Positions 33,729 to 43,168 of a DNA stretch of 64,000 nucleotides are shown here, piece after piece. The translations under genes were made by a program, and so were the position numbers. The DNA is taken from positions 496,001 to 560,000 of the forward strand of contig JBBAEN010000002.1 in assembly GCA_041655955.1 (NCBI GenBank), read 5' to 3'. How positions within the stretch are numbered: the first letter of the stretch is position 1; each line of letters opens with the position of its first letter. This DNA comes from Micavibrio_A sp041655955 (GTDB lineage Bacteria > Pseudomonadota > Alphaproteobacteria > Micavibrionales > Micavibrionaceae). The notes under the pieces were generated by a model that worked only from the letters and a program-made list of their open reading frames with translations, was not told the DNA's origin and did no database searches.

Positions 33729-35132
33729 ATGGCCAAAGCAACAAAAAGCTATGTCTGCCAGTCCTGCGGTTCCATTGCCTCGAAATGGGGCGGGAAGTGC
33801 GAGGCGTGCGGCGAATGGAACACGATGGCCGAGGAAATCGCCCAGAGCGCGCCAAAGGGGCTTGGCGTGACCAAGAAAGGGCGGGCGCTTGAACTTGTGT
33901 CCCTCAAAGGCGAAAGCAATGTGGCGGTTCCGCGCCACCGCTCCGGCATCGGGGAATTCGACCGCGTGACGGGCGGCGGCGTTGTGCCGGGGTCGGCCAT
34001 TCTTATCGGCGGCGATCCGGGGATCGGGAAATCCACCTTGTTGCTTCAGGTCGTGTGCAAGCTGGCGGCGGCTGGCAAGACCTGCCTTTACGTATCGGGC
34101 GAGGAAGCCGTCGATCAGGTGCGGCTTCGCGCCCGGCGGCTGGGGCTTGAGGGCGCGCCCGTCGCACTGGCCTCGGCGACCAGCGTGCGCGACATCGTGG
34201 CCTCGATGGAATCCGACCAAATGGATTTGATCGTGATCGACTCCATTCAAACAATGTATGTGGATACGGTTGATTCCGCGCCCGGAACGGTCACGCAGGT
34301 GCGGAGCTGTACGCAGGAGCTTATCCGCGTCGCGAAAAAGCGCGGCATCGCGATTTTCTTCGTCGGCCACGTCACAAAGGAAGGGCAGATTGCCGGCCCG
34401 CGCGTCCTCGAACATATGGTCGATGCCGTCCTTTATTTCGAAGGGGACAGGGGCCACCAGTTCCGCATATTGCGCACCGTCAAAAACCGTTTCGGCCCGA
34501 CCGATGAAATCGGCGTTTTTGAAATGGCGAATGAGGGGCTGGTCGAAGTGCCGAACCCGTCCGCCCTGTTTCTGGCGCAGCGGCAAAACGATGTCGCGGG
34601 GAGCGCCGTCCTTGCGGGGCTGGAAGGGACGCGGCCCGTCCTTGTGGAGGTGCAGGCGCTTGTCGCCCCCTCGCCGCTCGGCACGCCGCGCCGCGCCGTG
34701 ATCGGCTGGGATTCCAACAGGCTTGCCATGGTGCTGGCGGTGCTGGAGGCGCGCTGCGGCATTACCCTTTCATCCTCCGATATTTTCCTCAATATTGCGG
34801 GCGGCATCCGCATTTCCGAACCCGCCGCCGATCTGGCGGTGGCGGCGGCGCTTTTATCCTCGCAATCGAACATCCCCGTTCCCGGTAACACGGTCTTTTT
34901 CGGGGAGGTGGGGTTGGCGGGGGAAATCCGCAGCGTGTCCCAGCCCGACGTGCGGTTGAAGGAGGCGGCCAAGCTCGGTTTCGACCGCGCGGTCATCCCG
35001 CAGCGCCCGTCGAAAAAAGGCAAAGGCCCCGCCCCCGCCGCGATAGAGGGGCTGCGCATTGAAGAGATAACGCATCTGGAAGATCTGGCGCGGCAATTTG
35101 CGGGGCGCCAGCCCTATAAATCCTATGGCTGA
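33729..35132 (+). CDS. radA: DNA repair protein RadA
   Basis: The start MAKATKSYVCQSCG at 33729 fits the family; an upstream in-frame ATG at 33669 adds 20 unconserved residues. In the 467-residue protein, an N-terminal zinc module (C10, C13, C24, C27) is followed by a RecA-like ATPase with GGDPGIGKSTLLLQ (Walker A) and the RadA signature KNRFGPTDEIGVFEM. A C-terminal Lon-protease-like domain (PRRAVIGWDSNRLAMVLAVL) follows. RadA promotes branch migration in recombination. cvpA starts 77 bp downstream. Confidence 0.97.
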   Translation: MAKATKSYVCQSCGSIASKWGGKCEACGEWNTMAEEIAQSAPKGLGVTKKGRALELVSLKGESNVAVPRHRSGIGEFDRVTGGGVVPGSAILIGGDPGIGKSTLLLQVVCKLAAAGKTCLYVSGEEAVDQVRLRARRLGLEGAPVALASATSVRDIVASMESDQMDLIVIDSIQTMYVDTVDSAPGTVTQVRSCTQELIRVAKKRGIAIFFVGHVTKEGQIAGPRVLEHMVDAVLYFEGDRGHQFRILRTVKNRFGPTDEIGVFEMANEGLVEVPNPSALFLAQRQNDVAGSAVLAGLEGTRPVLVEVQALVAPSPLGTPRRAVIGWDSNRLAMVLAVLEARCGITLSSSDIFLNIAGGIRISEPAADLAVAAALLSSQSNIPVPGNTVFFGEVGLAGEIRSVSQPDVRLKEAAKLGFDRAVIPQRPSKKGKGPAPAAIEGLRIEEITHLEDLARQFAGRQPYKSYG

Positions 35133-35209
35133 AATGCCGCGTCCGGCGGGCGGCGGCAGGCAGGGCGGCGCGGGCCGGAAAAAGGCTGGATTTTGCGGGA
35201 TGAGGGTGA

Positions 35210-35995
35210 ATGAAGCCCTTGCTTTTTGGCGGGGCTTTCCCTATCAATCAACCCATGATTATAGACATTATTGTCGGTATTATTGTTCTGGCCTCCGCCC
35301 TGATTGCCTTCATGCGGGGCTTTATCCGGGAAATCCTGACCATCGCGGGTGTCGTCGGCGGTATCCTCGCAGCCATCTTTTTCGGCCCCGCCCTTGCGCC
35401 CACGGTGCGCGGCTGGTTCGGCGCGGGGGAGGGCAGGAAGCTTTTCGACATCATACCGGTAGAGATCGCCGCCGACGCCACGACCTACGGTGTTATTTTT
35501 ATCGCCGTCGTCATCCTGATTTCGGTCGTCAGCCATTTTACGGCAGGGGCGGCAAAGGCCATCGGGCTAGGCCCCATCGACCGGACGCTCGGCGTTATTT
35601 TCGGCGTTATCCGCGCGCTGGTACTGCTCGGCCTCGTTTACCTGCCCTTCCATTTGCTGATGAACGAAAGCCGCAAGGAAGAATTTTTTTCCGGCAGCGC
35701 GACCCATTATTATATTGAAAAAATCGCCGGCGCGATGGCGTCCTATCTTCCGGATTCCGAAGAGGTGGAAGATAAAACCGGGGATGCCATCAAGAAAAAG
35801 CTGGAAGAACAAAACCTGCTTGGCGGCGGCCGCGCAAAATCCCCGCCCGCAGGCGAGGCCCCGAAGGAAGAGGGCTATAAGGAAGAACAGCGCGAAAAAC
35901 TCGAAGAGCTTTTCAACGATCCTGCTTTCGACGAAGAGGCCCCGCCCATGCCGTCCGTGCAGCCATCTTCCCACATTCCTGCAGGGAACACATAA
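35210..35995 (+). CDS. cvpA: CvpA family membrane protein
   Basis: This 261-residue protein has four hydrophobic helices (first IIDIIVGIIVLASALIAFMR) and a charged, probably cytoplasmic tail rich in Glu/Lys. The pattern RGFIREILTIAGVVGGILAA is characteristic of CvpA, first known from colicin V production. The ATG at 35210 has GAGGG upstream; many homologues would begin at the ATG at 35255. The stop and the purF start share a base (TAATG), reproducing the conserved cvpA-purF order. Confidence 0.9.
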   Translation: MKPLLFGGAFPINQPMIIDIIVGIIVLASALIAFMRGFIREILTIAGVVGGILAAIFFGPALAPTVRGWFGAGEGRKLFDIIPVEIAADATTYGVIFIAVVILISVVSHFTAGAAKAIGLGPIDRTLGVIFGVIRALVLLGLVYLPFHLLMNESRKEEFFSGSATHYYIEKIAGAMASYLPDSEEVEDKTGDAIKKKLEEQNLLGGGRAKSPPAGEAPKEEGYKEEQREKLEELFNDPAFDEEAPPMPSVQPSSHIPAGNT

Positions 35996-37488
35996 TGCTT
36001 AAAGCGGCCATTCCTTTTGATGACGACAAGCTTCATGAGGAATGCGGGGTTTTTGGCATATACGGCCATCCCGAATCCTCCGCCATGACGGCGCTGGGGC
36101 TCCATGCCCTCCAGCACAGGGGGCAGGAAGCCGCGGGGATTGTTTCCCATGACGGGGAACAATTCTACACGCATAAAGCCATGGGGCTTGTCGATGCGGC
36201 CTTTTCCAAGGCGAGCGTCATCGAAAAGCTCAAAGGCCATGCGGCGATAGGCCATAACCGTTATTCCACGGCGGGCGAGGCGTCGCTCAGGAACGTCCAG
36301 CCGATTTACGCTGATTTGGCGCTCGGCGGTTTCGCCGTGGCGCATAACGGCAACCTGACCAATGCCGCCACGCTCCGGCAGGAGCTGGTGGAACGCGGCT
36401 CCCTGTTCCAGTCTTCGTCGGACACAGAGGTCATCGTCCATCTGATGGCGGTATCGCCCAAAAAAGACGCGATCGGCAAACTCATGGACGCGGTGAACGC
36501 GATTAAGGGGGCATACTCCCTCGTGGCGCTCACGCATGACATGATGGTGGGGCTGCGCGATCCGTACGGCATCCGCCCGCTTTGCCTCGGCAAGCTCGGC
36601 GGGGCCTATATCCTTGCTTCGGAAACCTGCGCCTTTGACATTATCGGCGCGGACTATGTGCGCGACATCCGCCCCGGTGAAATGGTCGTGATCGACGCGC
36701 AGGGACTTCGCAGCCTCGATCCTTTCGCAAAGACCTCGTCGCGTTTTTGCATTTTCGAATATGTTTATTTCGCGCGGCCCGATTCCATGGTCGATGGCCA
36801 TTCCGTTTATGAAATGCGCAAGAATATCGGCGCGGAACTGGCGCGGGAATCGCAGGTACAGGGGGCGGACGTCGTCGTACCCGTTCCCGATTCCGGCGTG
36901 CCGGGCGCCATCGGTTACAGCCAGCAAAGCGGCGTGCCGTTCGAACTCGGCATTATCCGCAACCATTATGTGGGCCGCACTTTTATCGAGCCGACGGAGC
37001 AAATCCGCCATCTTGGCGTCAAGCTCAAACACAATGCCAACCGCGACGTTCTGAAAGACAAAATCGTCGTCCTTATCGACGATTCCATCGTCCGCGGCAC
37101 GACGTCGAAGAAGATTGTCGAGATGGTGCGCGCGGCGGGCGCGAAAGAAGTCCATATGCGCATTGCCTCGCCGCCGACGGCCCATAGCTGTTTTTACGGC
37201 ATCGACACGCCCGAAACCGAAGATTTGATGGCGCATAAACACACTGTCAAAGAGATCGAGAAAAGCATCGGCGTGGATTCCCTCGCCTATATATCGATCG
37301 ACGGGCTTTACCGCGCGGTTGGCGAGGCGGGCCGGAACAATCAATCGCCGCAATATTGCGATGCCTGCTTTACCGGGGATTATCCGGTGGAGCTGGTGGA
37401 TAAAAACGCAGGCCGCGGCACCGCCGGATGCGGGCCTTTGAAAACGGCGTCATCCGGCGCGCTCATTGCAGGCGGAAATAATGGATAA
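35995..37488 (+). CDS. purF: Amidophosphoribosyltransferase
   Basis: This 497-residue protein has an N-terminal glutamine amidotransferase (class II) domain beginning at Cys17 (EECGVFGIYG), so a 16-residue propeptide is probably removed to free the catalytic Cys. The C-terminal phosphoribosyltransferase domain has the PRPP loop VLIDDSIVRGTTS. The Cys-rich tail (YCDACFTGDYP) is typical of the iron-sulphur-containing, Bacillus-like type. It carries out the first committed step of purine synthesis. Translation is coupled to cvpA and an SDR gene overlaps its end. Confidence 0.97.
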   Translation: MLKAAIPFDDDKLHEECGVFGIYGHPESSAMTALGLHALQHRGQEAAGIVSHDGEQFYTHKAMGLVDAAFSKASVIEKLKGHAAIGHNRYSTAGEASLRNVQPIYADLALGGFAVAHNGNLTNAATLRQELVERGSLFQSSSDTEVIVHLMAVSPKKDAIGKLMDAVNAIKGAYSLVALTHDMMVGLRDPYGIRPLCLGKLGGAYILASETCAFDIIGADYVRDIRPGEMVVIDAQGLRSLDPFAKTSSRFCIFEYVYFARPDSMVDGHSVYEMRKNIGAELARESQVQGADVVVPVPDSGVPGAIGYSQQSGVPFELGIIRNHYVGRTFIEPTEQIRHLGVKLKHNANRDVLKDKIVVLIDDSIVRGTTSKKIVEMVRAAGAKEVHMRIASPPTAHSCFYGIDTPETEDLMAHKHTVKEIEKSIGVDSLAYISIDGLYRAVGEAGRNNQSPQYCDACFTGDYPVELVDKNAGRGTAGCGPLKTASSGALIAGGNNG

Positions 37489-38200
37489 AAAAATGCTGGA
37501 AGGAAAAACGGCGCTCGTCACGGGCGCATCGCGCGGTATCGGCGCGGCGGCGGCGAAGGCCCTGGCCCGCGAAGGCGCGCATGTCATTCTGGTCGCCCGC
37601 ACCGTCGGCGGGCTGGAGGCGCTGGACGATGAAATCCGCGCCTTCGGCGGCAAGGCGACATTGATGCCGCTCGATCTGTTCGAACTGGACGCGCTCGACG
37701 CGCTCGGCCCGACGCTCTACCAGCATTTTCCGGCGCTCGATATTTTTATCGGCAATGCGGCGATGCTGGGAACGCTGGCGCCGCTGGGTCATATCAAGCC
37801 GGATGAATTCCAGCGTGTGATGGATTTGAACGTGATGGCGAATTACCGCCTTATCCGCACGCTCGATCCGCTGTTAAAGGCTTCGGACGCTGGGCGTGTT
37901 GTCTTTGTGACCTCCGGCGCCGTGCAAACGCCAAGGGCCTATTGGGGCGAGTATGCGGTCAGCAAGGCGGCGCTTGAAATGTTGGCGAAAATCTATGCCG
38001 CCGAATGCGAAGCCACGAATGTCAGGGTCAATATCCTCGATCCGGGCCGTGTCCGCACGGCGATGCGGGCGCAGGCCTATCCGGGCGAAGATCCGGCCAT
38101 CCGCCCGCATCCCGATGAAATCGCCCCTTATTTCCTGAAATTGGCCGGCGCGGATTGCACCATGAACGGCGAAACGCTCGCCGTTCCTTCGGTGAAGTAA
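37481..38200 (+). CDS. Short-chain dehydrogenase/reductase
   Basis: From the ATG at 37481 (GGCGG upstream) this is a 239-residue classical SDR. ALVTGASRGIGAAAA is the TGxxxGxG cofactor loop, IGNAAMLG the NNAG-like motif, FVTSGA the catalytic Ser region, and YAVSK the catalytic Tyr and Lys. Arg residues after strand 2 (VARTVGG) favour NADP. It overlaps purF by 8 nt; an SDR behind purF is a recurrent alphaproteobacterial arrangement, but the substrate is unknown. Confidence 0.9.
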   Translation: MDKKMLEGKTALVTGASRGIGAAAAKALAREGAHVILVARTVGGLEALDDEIRAFGGKATLMPLDLFELDALDALGPTLYQHFPALDIFIGNAAMLGTLAPLGHIKPDEFQRVMDLNVMANYRLIRTLDPLLKASDAGRVVFVTSGAVQTPRAYWGEYAVSKAALEMLAKIYAAECEATNVRVNILDPGRVRTAMRAQAYPGEDPAIRPHPDEIAPYFLKLAGADCTMNGETLAVPSVK

Positions 38201-38207
38201 GAGCGGC

Positions 38208-39110
38208 TTATTCCGCGCCCGCGTCCGGCGTGATATTGATCTGGCGCGTCGTCAACGGCAAGGTGATGCCGGCTTTTTCAAGCCCGGTTTTGACCGCGCG
38301 GATCATATCCCAGCGCAGAGTCCAGTAATCATTGGTCGATGACCAGAAACGGATGATGAGATCCGTTCCGTAATCCCCGATCCTGTCCGTGACGATGACG
38401 GGCGTTTTGCCCTCTTGCGTCAGGATGCGCGGATCGTTTTTCAGAACGCGTTCGATCGCGGCGAAGGCCGCCGCCAGATCGTCGCCGAACTTGATAGTGA
38501 CGACAATATCCTGCCGCCTTTGCAGGTTGCGGGAATAGTTGCGGATTTCCGTACCCCAGATTTTCGAATTGGGGGCGAAGACAAAGACATTGTCTGAGCG
38601 CGCAAGCTCCGTCCCGAACAGGCCGAGGGAGCGCACCGTGCCGCCCTCGTTGCCGAACTCGATATAATCGCCGACATTAAAGGGGCGCAGGACGAGCAGC
38701 ATGACGCCGCTCGCGACATTGGAAAGGGTTCCTTGCAGGGCAAGGCCGATGGCAAGGCCCGCCGCGCCGAGGACGGCCAGAAGCGAGGCAAGCGGAATGC
38801 CGAACAGGCCGATGACGGTTACAACGGCGACGATCGTGACCGTATATTGCGCGACGCGGCCGAGGAAATCTTTCAGCGTCGGGTCGAAACGGCGGTAACG
38901 GTTGATGCGGCGCCTTGCCCAGCTCCCGATCGTCCAGCCGATAATAAGGATAAGGATGGCCGTGACGAGGCGCATGCCCCAATCGATGCTGGCGTCAAGG
39001 AGAAATTCTTCAAGCCGTGAAAGATTGGTCACGATGTCGGCGCTCGTTATCTTATCAAGATCGGGAAGGTGGGGGGCGTCCAAATCGGAAAGGGCGGGGT
39101 CTGCCGTCAT
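38208..39110 (-). CDS. mscS: Small-conductance mechanosensitive channel (MscS family)
   Basis: This is a 300-residue product starting at the ATG at 39110; a TTG at 39134 inside the der end is less likely. Three membrane helices are followed by the pore helix region AAGLAIGLALQGTLSNVASG, which has the Gly/Ala pattern of MscS TM3. A beta domain (FNVGDYIEFGNEGGTV) and an alpha/beta domain complete the cytoplasmic vestibule. It opens under membrane tension to release solutes after osmotic downshock. It follows der with a gap of 13 nt. Confidence 0.93.
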   Translation of the reverse strand: MTADPALSDLDAPHLPDLDKITSADIVTNLSRLEEFLLDASIDWGMRLVTAILILIIGWTIGSWARRRINRYRRFDPTLKDFLGRVAQYTVTIVAVVTVIGLFGIPLASLLAVLGAAGLAIGLALQGTLSNVASGVMLLVLRPFNVGDYIEFGNEGGTVRSLGLFGTELARSDNVFVFAPNSKIWGTEIRNYSRNLQRRQDIVVTIKFGDDLAAAFAAIERVLKNDPRILTQEGKTPVIVTDRIGDYGTDLIIRFWSSTNDYWTLRWDMIRAVKTGLEKAGITLPLTTRQINITPDAGAE

Positions 39111-39123
39111 GATCGTCTTGCCG

Positions 39124-40548
39124 TTATTCGTCAAAAGGGTTTTTGCTGGATCGGATCAATAGCCGCACCGGAACGCCGTCAAGATCGAAATCCTTGCGCA
39201 GGGCGTTCACGAGATAACGCTTGTAAGTATCGGGAAGTTCCGGCGCCTGCGATACCCAAAGGGCGAAAGTCGGCGGGCGGATATTGATCTGGGTGATGTA
39301 TTTGAGCCTGTTGGAGCGCCCGGAGATAAGCGGCGCTGGGTTCTGGCTTTCGCGCGCCGCGAGCCAGCGGTTCATTTTCGCCGTCGAAATGCGCTTCGTC
39401 CATGTGTCATAGGTCGCAAATATCGCCCCCATCAGCGCGTCCAGCCCTTTTTCACGCAAGGCGGAAATGGTGACGACAGGCAGGTTTTTCACCTGCGACA
39501 GGCCGGTGTCGAGCTTATATTGCAAATCGTCCAGGGCTTTCTTTTTATCCTGCACCGTGTCCCATTTGTTCAGGGCGATGATAAGGGCGCGGCCTTCGTC
39601 AAGGACATGGGCCGCGATTTGCTGATCCTGCTTTTCAAACATGGTGCCCGGCTCTACCAGCATGACGACGACCTGCGCAAGGCGGATGGCGCGCATCGTA
39701 TCATCGACGGCCATTTTCTCGATCTTGTCCTGTACCCGCGTCTTGCGGCGCAAGCCCGCCGTATCGACGAGCTTTATCTTCCGCCCGTCATACTCCCAGT
39801 CGATGGCGATGGCGTCGCGCGTGATGCCGGCTTCCGGCCCCGTCATGACGCGGGAATCGCCGAGCAGCGCGTTGACGAGCGTGGACTTGCCCGCATTCGG
39901 GCGGCCCACGATGGCGATTTTCAATGGTTTTTGCGCGATTTCTTCATCGGTGACGAGTTCCGCGAAATCAAACGCTTCGTCGCCTTCCAGATCGTCGATG
40001 GCGGCGGGATCGATATAATGGGTTGTTTCATCTTCCTCGATCGCTTCGTTAAGCTCCGGCATATGCGGCAGAAGGGAGAGGTAGAGATCATGGATACCGT
40101 GGCCGTGGGCGGCGGAAACGGGAACGGGCTCGCCAAAGCCCAGACTGTATGATTCGGCAAGGCCCGCCATGGCGGCTTTTTCATTCTCGCATTTATTGAC
40201 CGCAAGAATGACGGGTTTTTTCTGTTTGCGCAGCCATTGCGCGAAATGGCGATCGGCGGGCGTCAGCCCCGTCCGCCCGTCAATGACGAAGATGACCGCG
40301 TCGGCACGGGAAAGAGCTTCTTCGGTTTGCTTGCGCATCCGCCCTTCGATGGATGCATCGATCCTGTCTTCCAGCCCCGCCGTGTCCACAAGTTTGACTG
40401 TACGGTCGTAAAAGAACGCTTCGGTTTCACGCCAGTCGCGCGTCAGGCCCGGCGTATTGTCGACGAGAGCCAGCTGCTTTCCCGCAATGCAGTTGAACAG
40501 GGTCGATTTGCCGACATTCGGGCGGCCTATGATGGCGATGGAAAACAT
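39124..40548 (-). CDS. der: Ribosome assembly GTPase Der (EngA)
   Basis: This 474-residue protein has two tandem GTPase domains: the first has GRPNVGKSTLFN and NKCENEKA, the second GRPNAGKSTLVN and NKWDTVQD. A C-terminal KH-like domain (RPPTFALWVSQ) follows. An acidic linker (about residues 160-200) separates the G domains. Der is needed for maturation of the 50S subunit. GAGAGGGG precedes the ATG. It lies downstream of bamB in the conserved yfgM-bamB-der order. Confidence 0.97.
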   Translation of the reverse strand: MFSIAIIGRPNVGKSTLFNCIAGKQLALVDNTPGLTRDWRETEAFFYDRTVKLVDTAGLEDRIDASIEGRMRKQTEEALSRADAVIFVIDGRTGLTPADRHFAQWLRKQKKPVILAVNKCENEKAAMAGLAESYSLGFGEPVPVSAAHGHGIHDLYLSLLPHMPELNEAIEEDETTHYIDPAAIDDLEGDEAFDFAELVTDEEIAQKPLKIAIVGRPNAGKSTLVNALLGDSRVMTGPEAGITRDAIAIDWEYDGRKIKLVDTAGLRRKTRVQDKIEKMAVDDTMRAIRLAQVVVMLVEPGTMFEKQDQQIAAHVLDEGRALIIALNKWDTVQDKKKALDDLQYKLDTGLSQVKNLPVVTISALREKGLDALMGAIFATYDTWTKRISTAKMNRWLAARESQNPAPLISGRSNRLKYITQINIRPPTFALWVSQAPELPDTYKRYLVNALRKDFDLDGVPVRLLIRSSKNPFDE

Positions 40549-40591
40549 GCCCCTCTCTTAGAGCCTATCGTCCGGATATTCCACAAAAAAC

Positions 40592-41926
40592 TTATCTATA
40601 GGCGGTCAGCTCGCCGTCATTGGACAGGATATAGAGCGTTTCGCCCGCAAGAACCGGTGGGATCATCACGTTTTTGCCCGTTCTCCATTCCCGCACCAAT
40701 GTTCCGGCTTCGGGGCTGATTTCCGCCGCGCGGCCATCGGAACTGAAGGCGAGGAGGCGGCCTCCGGCCAGGACGGGGCCGTTCCAGACGATTGGCCCTT
40801 CGCTGTTTTGGGGGTTTTGAAAACGGGCGAGCTGCGATACCCACAACACGGCGCCGCCGGCTTTATCGAGGGCGATGATCTGATTATCGGCAGAGATCAC
40901 GAAAATCCTCTTGCCCGCAACCCATGGTGTTTTCGAGCCGCTTATATCCTTGACCCAGATGCGCGCGCCCGTCACGAGGTCGATGGCCGCCATGCGCCCG
41001 CCGTAAGAGATGGCATAAACCACATTGTCAACGACGACGGGAAGGCCGCGTATATCGGAAAGGGCGCTAATCCCGCCAAGGCGCGTCGTCCCGGCCAGAG
41101 TGTCAGACCATGCAACCGAGCCGTTCCCCGCCCGCAAGGCATAGATCTCGCCGGAAGAAAAAGCGGGAATGACCATGTCGCCGGCCACGGCGGGGCTGGC
41201 GGCGCCGATAAGGCCGGTATTTTGCCCAAGCCCCGTAAAGTCCCACAGTACGGCGCCGGTGGCGGCATCAAGGGCAAGGAAATTGTTTGAAAGGGTCGTC
41301 ACATAAACCCGCCCGCCCGCGACGGTCGGCGCGGCGCGCGAGGGGGAGGGAAGGGGGCTGCGCCATTTTATTTCGCCCGTTTGCGCGTCGGCGGCGAGGA
41401 TTTCGTTATAGCCGGAAGCGATATAGACAAGCCCGTTATCATAGGCGATGCCGCCGCTGATGACGCTGCCGCGCTCTTCAGGGTTGGCGACATCGACGCT
41501 CCAGCGGCGCTTGCCGGTGGCTGTGTCATAGGATGAAAGCTTCGAATCCGTATCGAGGGCAAAAATGCTCTGCCCCGCAACGACAGGCTGGGCCGTGAGC
41601 GGCAGGTTCTTGCGCGCGCCTTGCCCGATGCCCGAAGACCATATTTTTTGCGGCTGTTTTTCCGTGAAGGCGAGATGCTGCATGGCATGGGACGGAATGC
41701 CGCCCGCGCCTTGCCACGCGCTGTTTGCAACCATCGCAGGCGCTGTAAAAGGCTCCGCCTTCCCGGCATCCGGTTCGGGGCGCAGTGCGCTGTCATGGGA
41801 GAGGACGGAAATGCGCTCTCCTTGCAGCGGGGCTTTCTTGGGCTTGTCGCCGAGCCAGTCGGCAACGCCGCAGGCGGAAAGCAGGAAGGAAGCCGCGAGA
41901 ACCGAGCAAAGAGGCAGTTTTTTCAT
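40592..41926 (-). CDS. bamB: Outer-membrane assembly lipoprotein BamB-like
   Basis: Starting at 41926 the product is 444 residues with a lipoprotein signal peptide ending in the lipobox LLSAC. It continues as an eight-bladed PQQ-type beta propeller, with repeats such as SYDTATGKRRWSVDV, AADAQTGEIKWR, ALDAATGAVLWDF, AIDLVTGARIWVKD and ALDKAGGAVLWVSQ. BamB is a periplasmic-facing subunit of the BAM complex that inserts beta-barrel proteins. The ATG lies 4 nt after the yfgM stop. It is longer than E. coli BamB mainly at the N-terminal linker. Confidence 0.92.
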   Translation of the reverse strand: MKKLPLCSVLAASFLLSACGVADWLGDKPKKAPLQGERISVLSHDSALRPEPDAGKAEPFTAPAMVANSAWQGAGGIPSHAMQHLAFTEKQPQKIWSSGIGQGARKNLPLTAQPVVAGQSIFALDTDSKLSSYDTATGKRRWSVDVANPEERGSVISGGIAYDNGLVYIASGYNEILAADAQTGEIKWRSPLPSPSRAAPTVAGGRVYVTTLSNNFLALDAATGAVLWDFTGLGQNTGLIGAASPAVAGDMVIPAFSSGEIYALRAGNGSVAWSDTLAGTTRLGGISALSDIRGLPVVVDNVVYAISYGGRMAAIDLVTGARIWVKDISGSKTPWVAGKRIFVISADNQIIALDKAGGAVLWVSQLARFQNPQNSEGPIVWNGPVLAGGRLLAFSSDGRAAEISPEAGTLVREWRTGKNVMIPPVLAGETLYILSNDGELTAYR

Positions 41927-41930
41927 GGTT

Positions 41931-42632
41931 TTATTCCTGCCCGCCGCTGTTTTCTTGTTGCCGTGCGCGCTCATATTCATAGACATGAACGAGGGCCTCC
42001 GCTTTTTCCAGCAATGAGTCCGGTGTATTGTCCGCCGCCTTTGCGGCGGTAAAAGGCTTTAAAAGATCCAGCGCCCGCCCGTAATCCTTTAAGCCCTCGC
42101 CATAAAGGGCGGCGGCGTCGAGGCCGGCCTGCATGGCAAAGGCGCTGTTCTTTTTCCGGGCGACGGGTTCCAGCTTTTTCGCAAGCTCCTCATGGGCGGC
42201 TTCGTTTCCTGTCGTCTGGGCCTGCATCAGGGCGGCGCGGACGGACAAGATCACGGCAAGATCCTTTAAGGTGGAGGGCGCGCGTGATTGCGCCGCGGCA
42301 TCCTCATACAGCTCTGCCGCACGCGCGAAATCGGCGTCCGCCGCGGCCTTATGGGCGGCGTTCAAATAGGCGACGGCGGCATGTGCGCCGGTGGTGTCCC
42401 GGGCGGCCTCCTCCATTGCCTGTGTGAAGTCCTCTTCATTGGCGGCGGTGATGAGGCGGGCTGTTTGCGACTGGTTGCGGGACGTGTCCCAATAGCGGTA
42501 AGCGGTGGTTATGGCCGTGCTTCCGACAAGGACGATGGCGGCCAGCATCAGGGTCGGGCCATAGGACTTCCAGAAGGCCGCGGCTTTTTCCCGTTGCAGG
42601 GCTTCATCGACTTCGCGAAATATATCGGACAT
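41931..42632 (-). CDS. yfgM: YfgM-like tetratricopeptide membrane protein
   Basis: This 233-residue protein has a short cytoplasmic N-terminus, one membrane helix (LMLAAIVLVGSTAITTAY, about residues 28-45) and a periplasmic domain of Ala-rich helices with TPR spacing (AAELYEDAAAQ, AALYGEGLKDYGRALDLL). It corresponds to YfgM of E. coli, a partner of the SecYEG-PpiD translocon, and here heads yfgM-bamB-der-mscS. AAGGAG is correctly spaced from the ATG. Confidence 0.85.
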   Translation of the reverse strand: MSDIFREVDEALQREKAAAFWKSYGPTLMLAAIVLVGSTAITTAYRYWDTSRNQSQTARLITAANEEDFTQAMEEAARDTTGAHAAVAYLNAAHKAAADADFARAAELYEDAAAQSRAPSTLKDLAVILSVRAALMQAQTTGNEAAHEELAKKLEPVARKKNSAFAMQAGLDAAALYGEGLKDYGRALDLLKPFTAAKAADNTPDSLLEKAEALVHVYEYERARQQENSGGQE

Positions 42633-42705
42633 GGGTTTGCTTCTCCTTAAAAACGGATGCCATCATAGGAAAATCGGGGCTTTTCGCAAACCCCCTATTT
42701 TATGC

Positions 42706-42711
42706 TATACT
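42706..42711 (+). promoter_or_regulatory. -10 element of the gene at 42719 (leaderless)
   Basis: TATACT ends 7 nt before the ATG; a weak -35 (TTCGCA, 42683-42688) lies 17 nt upstream. No ribosome site is present. Confidence 0.4.
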
Positions 42712-42718
42712 GGCTTTT

Positions 42719-43087
42719 ATGAGCGTTATGACCGGAGCCGGCAGGATCGGCTATTCCCGCTATGAATTTGGTAAAATCTTCCAGATCTACAGCCAGAATG
42801 TCTATTCCGGCCTGTTCCGCGATTTTTCCTTTACCGAGGCGGACGGGCGTTATTTCATCTCTTTCCGCGAAGAGGCGGGCAAAATCCCGTTAATTACCAT
42901 CGAAAAACGGCGGATCGGGCCGGAGCGGGCGCTTTTTGTAGCGACAACGCCGGGGCCGAAGGGCGAGCCCGTCGAAATCGTCCGCAGCGAGAAGATCGAA
43001 ATTTTTGCGGCACGCGTGAAGGAAGAGATTAACGCTTTGCGCGAATCCGCCAAAATCCGCGCGGGTTCCCTCAGGATTGTGACTTAA
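42719..43087 (+). CDS. Unrecognised 122-residue protein
   Basis: This soluble, charged protein has no signal peptide or Cys. It alternates beta-like segments (GRYFISFREE, PLITIEKRRI, RALFVATTPG, PVEIVRSEKI) and ends in a Lys/Arg/Glu helix. I do not recognise a family. It stands alone, divergent from the yfgM operon with 86 bp between starts, and appears to be expressed from a leaderless mRNA. An internal ATG at codon 4 is an alternative start. Confidence 0.6.
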   Translation: MSVMTGAGRIGYSRYEFGKIFQIYSQNVYSGLFRDFSFTEADGRYFISFREEAGKIPLITIEKRRIGPERALFVATTPGPKGEPVEIVRSEKIEIFAARVKEEINALRESAKIRAGSLRIVT

Positions 43088-43100
43088 TCCCATAAAATTA

Positions 43101-43130
43101 TTGACAGGCCCGGCATATTTCCGCAATGCT
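43101..43130 (+). promoter_or_regulatory. Putative promoter upstream of the gene at 43169
   Basis: A perfect -35 TTGACA (43101-43106) is followed after 18 nt by AATGCT (43125-43130). The -10 is weak. Confidence 0.4.
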
Positions 43131-43168
43131 TTGCCATAAGGCAAAAATCATTATCAGGCGTGTTCGAT

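Noticed and set aside
35875..37353. 492-codon minus-strand open frame over cvpA-purF
   Set aside because: Antisense of purF, whose motifs are complete on the plus strand.
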